A DNA stretch of 64,000 nucleotides, taken from assembly GCA_017795105.1 (NCBI GenBank), contig CP051247.1, positions 4,000,001-4,064,000 on the forward strand, written 5' to 3'. Positions 57,216-64,000 of this stretch are shown here, one piece after another (the first letter of the stretch is position 1; each line of letters starts with the position of its first letter). The translations under genes and the position numbers were made by a program. This stretch comes from Planctomycetaceae bacterium (GTDB lineage: Bacteria; Planctomycetota; Planctomycetia; Planctomycetales; Planctomycetaceae). Under the pieces are notes generated by a model. It was not told where the DNA came from. It saw nothing but the letters and a program-made list of their open reading frames with translations, and did no database searches.

Positions 57216-58583
57216 ATGAACCCGGCTTCCAATTCGATCGATCCAGAGTGGGCCTGGGCTCCGTATGAGCCAACCGGGGCAGAGGACTGGTCGCTCGCTC
57301 ATGTGGCGCATTTTCATCGCCGAGCCGGGTTCGGTGCCAACTGGCAGACGCTGCAGGAATCACTGCCGTTAAGTCCAGTGACGCTGGCAACGCAAGCCGT
57401 CTCCCAGGTCGAGTCAGCGGAAGTGGAGTCGTCTTCGCAGGCATTGGTCACCAGTATTCTGGCCGCGGGCGGATTGAATCAGCTGCCGGCGTGGTGGATT
57501 CATCGTCTGCTGCAGGGATCGGCCACCTTGCGGGAAAAGATGACCATCTTCTGGCATGGACACTTCGCGACCAGCGGGGCCAAGGTACGCGATCCTCAGC
57601 TGTTGTTGCGGCAAAATCGGCTACTTCGCGAGCATGCTCTGGGGGACTTCGCTGCGATGGTGCATGAGGTCTCCAAAGACCCGGCCATGCTGATGTACCT
57701 AGATTCCGATTCGAATCGGAAGGTGCATCCCAACGAGAACTTTGCACGCGAGCTGATGGAACTCTTCACGCTCGGCGAAGGCCGCTATTCTGAGCAGGAT
57801 ATTCGCGAACTTGCCCGCTGTTTTACCGGCTGGGAAGTTCGACGGAACGAATACCGTTTCAATCCGTATCAGCACGACGACGGCACGAAACGCCTCTTCG
57901 ATCAGCGCGGTCAGTTCGGTGGCGAACAGGGCGTCGATATCGTCCTTGATCGGGAAGACTGTCCCCGCTTCATTGCCGGCAAGCTGGTTCGTTACTTCGT
58001 CGCAGACGAAGGATTGAGCGGCGAGGAGCTGATCGAGCCGCTGGCGGTCGAGTTCCGCGAGTCCGGCCTGCAGATCGCACCGCTCGTGCAGCGAATTCTC
58101 AGCAGCAACCTGTTTTATTCCGAGCACGCCCGGGCCCGAAAGTTCCGCTCGCCAATCGAATTCGCGGTCGGCTTTCTGCGAACGCTCGATGGCTCGACGA
58201 ATCTGATCGGCTTCAGTAACTCGTTGAAGGATCTGGGGCAGCTGTTGTTCTTCCCGCCGAACGTGAAGGGCTGGAATGGCGGTCGCGAGTGGATCAACTC
58301 CTCGACACTACTCGCTCGCGCCAACATGATGCACGATCTGCTCGCGCGATCGGAGACCCGCTTCGGCGGTGGTGATCTGCAGGAGTATTGTGACTCTCAG
58401 GGCTGGGCCGATCCGGAAGAAGTGGTGGATCGCCTCAGCACGCTCCTGCTCGCCTTACCGCTCAATTCCGAAGCGTCGACCGAGTTGACTCAGCTGCTCG
58501 AAAGTGGCTCGGGCGATCCGGAAAAACGGTTGCGTCGTGCGCTGGCTCTGTTTGTCTCTCTTCCCGTCTACCAACTCGCCTGA
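57216..58583 (+). CDS. DUF1800 family protein
   Basis: A 455-residue protein of the DUF1800 family. Visible marks are the N-terminal AHFHRRAGFGANWQTLQ, the REKMTIFWHGHFATS segment, NENFARELMELFTLG and the FFPPNVKGWNGGREWINSST end. The function is unknown; such genes almost always precede a DUF1501 gene, as here, 12 bp ahead. An open frame runs further upstream through the end of the preceding gene, but ATG 57216 has GAGG about 11 bases before it and starts near the conserved region. Confidence 0.9.
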   Translation: MNPASNSIDPEWAWAPYEPTGAEDWSLAHVAHFHRRAGFGANWQTLQESLPLSPVTLATQAVSQVESAEVESSSQALVTSILAAGGLNQLPAWWIHRLLQGSATLREKMTIFWHGHFATSGAKVRDPQLLLRQNRLLREHALGDFAAMVHEVSKDPAMLMYLDSDSNRKVHPNENFARELMELFTLGEGRYSEQDIRELARCFTGWEVRRNEYRFNPYQHDDGTKRLFDQRGQFGGEQGVDIVLDREDCPRFIAGKLVRYFVADEGLSGEELIEPLAVEFRESGLQIAPLVQRILSSNLFYSEHARARKFRSPIEFAVGFLRTLDGSTNLIGFSNSLKDLGQLLFFPPNVKGWNGGREWINSSTLLARANMMHDLLARSETRFGGGDLQEYCDSQGWADPEEVVDRLSTLLLALPLNSEASTELTQLLESGSGDPEKRLRRALALFVSLPVYQLA

Positions 58584-58595
58584 TGAGGTGCAGTG

Positions 58596-59819
58596 ATGTT
58601 GTCCAATCGTCGTGAGTTTCTGCAACTGGCAGCCGCGGGTGCCGTCACGCTCGGTGCCCAGGGACTGGCTCCCGCCTTCCTGCGAGCCGCCGCCCGGGAA
58701 GCGTCCGGACAGAATAACGTACTGGTCGTCATTCAAATGAGCGGCGGCAACGATGGCCTCAATACCGTCGTCCCGTTTGCCGAAGACCGGTATTACAAAG
58801 CCCGACCGAAACTGGCCATTGCGAAGAACGATGTTCTTAAGATCGACAAACGGCTCGGCTTCAATCCGGTGCTGCGAGGCTTTGCCGATCTGCTCGAAGC
58901 CGGTCATCTGGGAATCGTTCAGGGAGTCGGCTACCCGAACCCGAACCGTTCGCACTTTGAATCGATGGATATCTGGCACACCTGTCACCGTCGGTCGGAA
59001 GATCGCAATGAAGGCTGGCTCGGTCGAACGGTCGATCAACTCCAGCACGCCGAGCGGCAGGAGATTCCCGGAGTGCATGTCGGAAACGATCGGCTGCCGC
59101 TGGCCCTGTTTTCTCGGAGCCATCGCATTCCCTCGATTCAGTCGATGGATCAATTCCATCTGAAAGCGAAGGAGGAAGAGTCGATGCAGGCCTTCCGCCG
59201 CATGGCGAGTCAGTCAACGGACAGTGAAGGATCGATGCTCGACTTCCTCACGACGAGCACGGTGACCGCCCTCGACGTCAGCCAGCAGATTCAGGAGTCG
59301 ATCAAGAGTCAGTCCACCGCGGTGGATTACCCGCAAACTGGTCTCGGCCGCAAACTGCGATCGATCTCGCAGTTGATCTCGGCGGATTTCGGAACACGTA
59401 TCTTTTACGCCGAGATCGATGGATTCGATACGCACGCTCTGCAGGCGGCGGCTCATACCGGGCTGCTGCGCGAACTGGGAGAAGCGGTTTCCGCGTTCGT
59501 GGAAGATCTCACGGCGACCGGCAATCTCGATCGCGTGACCACTGTCTGCTTCAGTGAATTCGGCCGCCGCGTGGCGGAGAATGCCAGCGAGGGAACCGAC
59601 CACGGCACTGCCGCTCCAATGTTCCTGATCGGCGGACAGGTGCAGTCTGGTCTGATCGGCAAGCATCCCAGCCTCGACGACCTGGAGCAGGGCGACCTGA
59701 AATTCCACACCGACTTCCGCCAGGTCTATGCCGGTCTCCTCCAGCAGTGGCTGAAGTGCGACAGCGAGAAAGTCCTCGGAGAACACTTCGATCCGGTGAG
59801 CGTCATCCGCAAAGCATAA
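58596..59819 (+). CDS. DUF1501 family protein, Tat-exported
   Basis: A 407-residue protein beginning with a twin-arginine signal (SNRREFLQLAAAGAVTLG), so it is probably exported folded. The mature part matches DUF1501, a sulfatase-like alkaline-phosphatase fold: VVIQMSGGNDGLNTVVPF, RSHFESMDIWHTC, and TVCFSEFGRRVAENASEGTDHG with metal-type Asp and His. GAGG lies 8 bases before ATG 58596. It follows the DUF1800 gene and probably works with it. The substrate is unknown. Confidence 0.92.
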   Translation: MLSNRREFLQLAAAGAVTLGAQGLAPAFLRAAAREASGQNNVLVVIQMSGGNDGLNTVVPFAEDRYYKARPKLAIAKNDVLKIDKRLGFNPVLRGFADLLEAGHLGIVQGVGYPNPNRSHFESMDIWHTCHRRSEDRNEGWLGRTVDQLQHAERQEIPGVHVGNDRLPLALFSRSHRIPSIQSMDQFHLKAKEEESMQAFRRMASQSTDSEGSMLDFLTTSTVTALDVSQQIQESIKSQSTAVDYPQTGLGRKLRSISQLISADFGTRIFYAEIDGFDTHALQAAAHTGLLRELGEAVSAFVEDLTATGNLDRVTTVCFSEFGRRVAENASEGTDHGTAAPMFLIGGQVQSGLIGKHPSLDDLEQGDLKFHTDFRQVYAGLLQQWLKCDSEKVLGEHFDPVSVIRKA

Positions 59820-60260
59820 ATGGCTTCAAACAAGGATGGCCCAGACGTGCACGTCTGGATGACGCAGTCACAGGAAGAAGCTGTGGACCGCTGAAGCAAC
59901 ACGTGCACCGCTGATTGCTGAAATGACGGCGAAGATGTCAATGCTCATGTTCCTTCGCCCCCTTCAGGGGGAGCGGCTTGACACCTCTGCCAGGAGCAGA
60001 AGGCCCGAAGGGCGAATGAGGGGGCGATCAACTTGCGATGCTCCATACAAATGAGAATCAACGGCCCGTGAAGCCTGTCACCCGCATTTCCCCCTCACCC
60101 TAACCCTCTCCCCCACGGGGGGCGAGGGAACTTACTTATTGGTGCTCCCTTCAACGTTGTTCATCGAAACCTCTCTGGCCAATAGGTCCCGCCTTCCCCG
60201 GCACACAGACGCGTCTGAGTCATCCGTCAGGGCGCCCGAGAGGTCACGTGACGCGGCCAA
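59820..60260. other. Repeat-rich gene-free spacer
   Basis: 441 bp between convergent gene ends with no supported gene. It contains the palindrome at 59841-59858, a CCCCCTTCAGGGGG hairpin at about 59959-59972, and the pyrimidine-rich string CCCTCACCCTAACCCTCTCC near 60092, which resembles widely dispersed bacterial intergenic repeats. Confidence 0.5.
59841..59858. repeat. AGACGTGCACGTCT palindrome, copy 2
   Basis: CCAGACGTGCACGTCTGG, an 18-bp perfect palindrome 21 bp after the DUF1501 stop. Its 14-bp core is identical to the palindrome at 33339-33352. Confidence 0.6.
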
Positions 60261-60998
60261 TCAGCTCTTGCGGAATGTCCACTCGCGTTGATCGCGTTCG
60301 GCCCCTTCAAGGGCGTCGGCGAGTTCCAGGTCGTTTTCGAAGGCGAGCTGTTTCACGATGCGAACCTCGGCACCGACCGAGAATGAGGTCGCCGCGAAGG
60401 GCCACGGGGCCACGCCGATTGATTCATCATCGCGTTGCCAGATTTCGTAGCGGGTCTTATCGCTGGTGGTGATGATTTCCAGTCGACGTCCGCCAGCTGG
60501 CAAGGCACTCTGGCAGAGAATGAGGGAACAGCGGTCGCACCAGCGGAGCAGGTCGTAGCCGCGAATCAGGTCCGACTTGTTTAAGCCGAGCAGCCGCAGT
60601 TCTCGCGTGCGGTGTTTCTTCTCCTCGTCCATCAGCTCGCGAAGTTCCGGCAGCACGTCCTGGTCATCGTAGAGAAACTCGACGTGCATTCCCTGCAACA
60701 GACCGATCCAGGTGTGCTTCCGATAGGCATTGCCGGTCCGTCGTTTGGCTTCGTGAAAGCGGGTCTCATCGTCCATTGCCATGAGTGTGAAATCGCGTGG
60801 GGCTCCGAGTTCGGTGAGGTAATGATTCTCTCCGAAGTCCTCCTTCTCATCGTCGTGTCCGATGATGGCTGCGACTGTCTCGACCCAAAAGCGGCCCTGC
60901 CATTCGTCTGCAAACTTCAGAGCGAGCGATCCGGCCAGGACACCATGCGAGGGCTGAAAAACGATTTCCCATCCCGATTCAATGTTGGTAACGATCAT
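60261..60998 (-). CDS. DUF3891 family protein
   Basis: A 245-residue soluble protein matching DUF3891: WEIVFQPSHGVLAGSLALKF at the start, AIIGHDDEKEDF with clustered His/Asp that could bind metal, then a C-terminal segment ending WTFRKS. The role of the family is unknown. The open frame extends to 61079, but ATG 60998 is at the family start. No obvious ribosome site is present for either. Confidence 0.82.
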   Translation of the reverse strand: MIVTNIESGWEIVFQPSHGVLAGSLALKFADEWQGRFWVETVAAIIGHDDEKEDFGENHYLTELGAPRDFTLMAMDDETRFHEAKRRTGNAYRKHTWIGLLQGMHVEFLYDDQDVLPELRELMDEEKKHRTRELRLLGLNKSDLIRGYDLLRWCDRCSLILCQSALPAGGRRLEIITTSDKTRYEIWQRDDESIGVAPWPFAATSFSVGAEVRIVKQLAFENDLELADALEGAERDQREWTFRKS

Positions 60999-61163
60999 CA
61001 GCAGCCGCGTCCTGTGTGAGTTCTGTGCGAGGGAGCATCTAAAGCGTTTCTTTATGGTGATCGGAATTGAAACCGACACAAGACCCGCGTTCAGGAAATG
61101 AAGACAGCCTGGCCGAAATGTTCCTTCGGGCAGGCTGTGAAAATGATCGGTCGCGGAGAAACG

Positions 61164-62900
61164 TCAATCAGAACGGGCCGGAGAGAGGACAATCATCACG
61201 CGGCTGCGCTGTGGCGGCGTCGCCTGTTTCCCCTGTGGACGGGTCGAACTTTCTACCGGGGCCTGGAGTTCACTCTGGGCAAGAGTCGCTGCGGGAGCGG
61301 ACGGTTCGGGAAGTTCAGGCTCACTCGTGCTCACGGGAGCCGAACCAGATCGGGCGTTTCTCTTCGCGATGCCTTGCGGTTTGTTCCCGGCTACGTTCAG
61401 AGGTCGCAGCGTACAGGCGAGCTGGTAACTCATCGAATCCTTCGGCTCACCCGCCTGCAGTGCCGCATTTGCGTAATCCGCTTCGGGAAGATCGGGCGTG
61501 GTGATCTCGGGAACCGGAGGATCTGCAAAGGAAAGCGTGGACGGAGCCGAGTCCGGCTTGAGTGGAACGCCGGCAATACCATCGCCGAACGGTTGGCTGG
61601 CGGGCGCGTTCTCCGCCATCTGGTTCTTTGGAGCATAGATGAATCGGACGGCGCGGCCTTTTGAGTTCACCGAGACTTCGCTGGGCGTCATGTAGAATCG
61701 CTCGGTTGCAACCATCGCGTTCTGGTGGATCGCCTCGCCCAGTTTCTCTTCTTCGATCTTGCGCTCTTCATCGGACGGCACTGCGGCTGCGCGATTCAGC
61801 GACTCGGCCTCCTCCGGGGAATCGGCTCCCAGAGGGACGACGGCATAGGCGTCGTGCATCAAATTCGGAGCTTCCCCGAAGTGCACTTTCTGGACGCCCT
61901 CCAGAGCCGTGATCGCGGTTAGTGAGTTGAGCACCTGATCGACGGAGGCATCGACATACAGGGCCACCAGTTCGTCATCTCCGCGGGATTCCGGTTCAAC
62001 GGTCAGTTTCTCGTTGGGGCTTTTCTGAGTGGGAACCGGTTCGCCGGGGGCTGCTGGATCTGACTCAAAACGTTCCGATCTCTTGTCTGTCGCAGAGGGC
62101 AGCGACACAACGCCGACACCCTGAATATCGTTGCTCACCAGCAGGAGTTGCAGGCGGCCGCAGGCATCGGCGACATCGACGACGCTTAGCTCCACCACGG
62201 CGACATCCTGTCCACTCTCGTCGACAAACTGAACCAGGTCGCCGGGTTGAATGTTCTCGGCCAGCTTACGGGACTCGTTCAGCCGAGCCAGCACGCGTTC
62301 TTCGAGCGCTGGGGAAATCGGAGGCGCGGGGATCGAGTCGAGCGGAGCATCGCTCCCCATTTCCATCGAGGACATGGTCATTGCGGGGGCGACCGAAGTC
62401 CCCTCTCCGCCCGCTGCTCGTCCCGTGGCGAAGTGGTCGATCTGAGTGTCGTGGTCTTCAAGAGAAGTGAGCCCGGAACCCGGTGCTGCAAGTCCGTCGT
62501 TCTGAGCGATTGTCTGATCGGCCAGGGCTCCGGTTTTTGCCATCTGATCCAACGAGACCGTCCAGCGATAGAAGAATAGCGAACAGCAGCCGATCAAAAG
62601 GAGAGCCGCAGTGGAGGCAGTCAACCAGAGTGGCCGGCGACGAGGTTTGCAGCCTTTCGCGTCGGCAGCGGGCAGGAGTGTCTGACGTTCGATCTGCTGA
62701 TGGACGGCGGCCACCATGCCGGACGGGGCTTTTTCCGTCGGCAGACTGCGGAGCAGGTTTCCCATCTCCTGGAAATCGGCCAGCATCTTTTCAGCGGTCG
62801 GATCGGATTCGATCTGCTGCCGAATGCTCGCGCGTTCCTCGGGCGACACCTCGTCATCGAGGTAAGCCGAGATCAGTTCTTCGTGAAATTCGCTGCCCAT
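61164..62900 (-). CDS. Transmembrane anti-sigma factor-like protein
   Basis: A 578-residue protein encoded 59 bp after the ECF sigma gene. The N-terminal part (EELISAYLDDEVSPEERASI, LADFQEMGNLLRSL) follows the cytosolic sigma-binding domain of anti-sigma factors, though the usual His-x3-Cys-x2-Cys zinc motif is not seen. One membrane helix is at about residues 92-112 (LTASTAALLLIGCCSLFFY). The periplasmic region of over 450 residues is exceptionally long and rich in Pro, Glu and Ser, so it may sense an envelope signal. Confidence 0.82.
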   Translation of the reverse strand: MGSEFHEELISAYLDDEVSPEERASIRQQIESDPTAEKMLADFQEMGNLLRSLPTEKAPSGMVAAVHQQIERQTLLPAADAKGCKPRRRPLWLTASTAALLLIGCCSLFFYRWTVSLDQMAKTGALADQTIAQNDGLAAPGSGLTSLEDHDTQIDHFATGRAAGGEGTSVAPAMTMSSMEMGSDAPLDSIPAPPISPALEERVLARLNESRKLAENIQPGDLVQFVDESGQDVAVVELSVVDVADACGRLQLLLVSNDIQGVGVVSLPSATDKRSERFESDPAAPGEPVPTQKSPNEKLTVEPESRGDDELVALYVDASVDQVLNSLTAITALEGVQKVHFGEAPNLMHDAYAVVPLGADSPEEAESLNRAAAVPSDEERKIEEEKLGEAIHQNAMVATERFYMTPSEVSVNSKGRAVRFIYAPKNQMAENAPASQPFGDGIAGVPLKPDSAPSTLSFADPPVPEITTPDLPEADYANAALQAGEPKDSMSYQLACTLRPLNVAGNKPQGIAKRNARSGSAPVSTSEPELPEPSAPAATLAQSELQAPVESSTRPQGKQATPPQRSRVMIVLSPARSD

Positions 62901-62959
62901 AACTGATCACCCTAAGGGTGTCTTCAAGTCCTCTGCGGAAACCGCATCGTAATCCGTTG

Positions 62960-63565
62960 TTAACTGTTGGCCGCCCGGGAATTAATCGGGCCGGGGTGTT
63001 CCTGTTCGTCGAGAAGCCGCGTCAGTTTTTCCCGTAACAGGATTCGCGCCCGATGAATTCTGCTGCGAATCGTGCCGAGGGGAAGATCCAGAATCTGAGC
63101 GATCTCCTCGTATTTGAAATTCTCGATCTCCTTGAGGACGAGAACAGACCGGAATTCTTCCGGCAGCTCGTCGAGAGCCGAGTGCACCATCTGCTGACGT
63201 TCCTGACGTTCCAGTCGATCGCCGGGAGAAGGAGCCCGGCCGTCTTCGGGAAAGGAAAGACCTGTCTGGTCGGGGGGAGTGAGAGTAACGGTGGCGACTC
63301 GCTTTTTTCGTCGGCGACTGATGACCGTATTGTAGGCGACCCGGAACAACCATGAGTAAAACTCCGCGTCACCACGGAAGGAGCTCAATTTGCTCCAGGC
63401 GGTGACAAACGTCTCCTGAGCCACATCGCGAGCCTCTTCCCGATCTCGTACGATCTGGACCAGCGCATTGAACAGCCGATCCTGATACCGCATCACGAGC
63501 GTATCGAAGGCGGGTGTCTGTCCTCGGACAGATTCTGCGATGAGTTCAAGGTCTGTCTTTTTCAC
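62960..63565 (-). CDS. ECF-type RNA polymerase sigma factor
   Basis: A 201-residue extracytoplasmic-function sigma factor. Region 2 includes YQDRLFNALVQIVRDREEAR and DVAQETFVTAWSKLSSFRG; region 4 includes LDELPEEFRSVLVLKEIENF and the HTH YEEIAQILDLPLGTIRSRIH. The linker is short, typical of the group. It directs RNA polymerase to a small regulon and is presumably held inactive by the membrane protein encoded next. The regulon is not visible in this window. Confidence 0.95.
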   Translation of the reverse strand: MKKTDLELIAESVRGQTPAFDTLVMRYQDRLFNALVQIVRDREEARDVAQETFVTAWSKLSSFRGDAEFYSWLFRVAYNTVISRRRKKRVATVTLTPPDQTGLSFPEDGRAPSPGDRLERQERQQMVHSALDELPEEFRSVLVLKEIENFKYEEIAQILDLPLGTIRSRIHRARILLREKLTRLLDEQEHPGPINSRAANS

Positions 63566-63687
63566 GGCATTCGCACGTTAAGACGCAGGGGCCCGGTCAA
63601 CAGTTCCCGTAAATTCCCTGAACTGATGACGAAGCTGCAGAAAAAATCCCGCGGAGAGAATCGCCGAACCCGCAGGTGCACTTCAGA

Positions 63688-64000
63688 TTACGTCGAAGAC
63701 GACGATTTTGCGAGGTCAGAGCCCTCCGGCCGCCGCTGGCCTTTCAGTTCCAGCCAGATCAGAAACGCGATTCCGGCGGCCACCACGAGAATACTCGTGT
63801 TCTGCGACGGGGTCAGACCGGTGTTCAGCACGGTGAACTCGTCTCCACGAACGAACTCGATCAGGAACCGATTGATCGGGTAGAGAATCGCGCCAACTGC
63901 CAGAACTTCACCGGTTCGTTGACGATATTTGAACACCATCGCCGTGACGAACGCGAGCAGAAAACCGCCGATCGAGCTGTAAATCTGCGAAGGATGCAGC
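63688..64000 (-). CDS. lgt: Prolipoprotein diacylglyceryl transferase, 3' part
   Basis: The last 103 codons of a gene that continues beyond the window. The visible C-terminus has the HPSQIYSS segment of Lgt, a hydrophobic helix, YRQRTGEVLAVGAILYPINR, then FLIEFVRGDE and a final helix. Lgt transfers diacylglycerol from phosphatidylglycerol to the lipobox cysteine of prelipoproteins. The tail ends in a short Ser-rich extension. It is upstream of the sigma gene on the same strand, 122 bp away. Confidence 0.85.
   Translation of the reverse strand, partial: LHPSQIYSSIGGFLLAFVTAMVFKYRQRTGEVLAVGAILYPINRFLIEFVRGDEFTVLNTGLTPSQNTSILVVAAGIAFLIWLELKGQRRPEGSDLAKSSSST

Overview
The window reads as a chromosomal segment of a planctomycete, most likely family Planctomycetaceae; the genus cannot be fixed from sequence alone. 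The evidence is a DUF1559 prepilin-like protein, a paired DUF1800/DUF1501 locus, a membrane Ser/Thr kinase with DLG in place of DFG, a subunit B homologue of formylmethanofuran dehydrogenase, an ECF sigma factor with a very long anti-sigma partner, and many short dispersed hairpins between genes. Coding density is high, with genes on both strands, and no rRNA, tRNA, CRISPR array or transposase gene was found.

Layout. 0-5 kb: end of an M20 peptidase, a small zinc-ribbon membrane protein, aldose 1-epimerase, larB, NAD(P)H-hydrate dehydratase and an FtsQ/POTRA-like protein. 5-18 kb: a PqqD-like/M50 protease/HlyD fusion, an HEXXH peptidase, an OPT transporter next to a cytochrome P450, csrA, a receiver plus HATPase regulator, a ROK sugar kinase, an integral membrane protein and an FKBP isomerase. 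18-19.6 kb: Ser/Thr kinase. 19.9-26 kb: an accessory region with a HigBA-like toxin-antitoxin pair, then single genes (thioredoxin-like membrane protein, unknown, DUF3124, DUF1963, DUF4259) separated by copies of two repeat families. 26-31.5 kb: ribonucleotide reductase genes nrdA and nrdB, whose NrdB has class Ic-type residues. A four-helix-bundle (S23) gene with its own flanking repeats sits exactly between them. About 450 bp upstream of nrdA lies a consensus promoter overlapped by NrdR-like boxes. 31.5-39 kb: YkgJ-type cysteine-cluster protein, epmA, and an exopolysaccharide pair (UDP-sugar epimerase and tyrosine autokinase), then a polytopic membrane protein. 39-50 kb: a giant MscS-type channel, the heptose genes hldE-waaF, the fhcB-like gene, and a large zinc-ribbon/membrane/propeller-like protein. 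50-54 kb: the translation cluster rpsB-tsf-pyrH-frr. 54-64 kb: DUF1559, a secreted protein of unknown function, DUF1800-DUF1501, DUF3891, the ECF sigma/anti-sigma pair, and the end of lgt.

Points most worth following: (1) the nrd locus, with a predicted class Ic (Phe/Glu) small subunit, an S23 cassette inserted precisely between nrdA and nrdB, and NrdR-like control at a distant promoter; (2) the 19.9-26 kb region, where genes alternate with repeats like a cassette array; (3) a repeat of about 105 bp that begins at the stop codons of larB and of the ykgJ-like gene and leads into nnrD and epmA; (4) the PqqD-M50-HlyD fusion. All functions come from reading the sequence; no database search or folding program was run.
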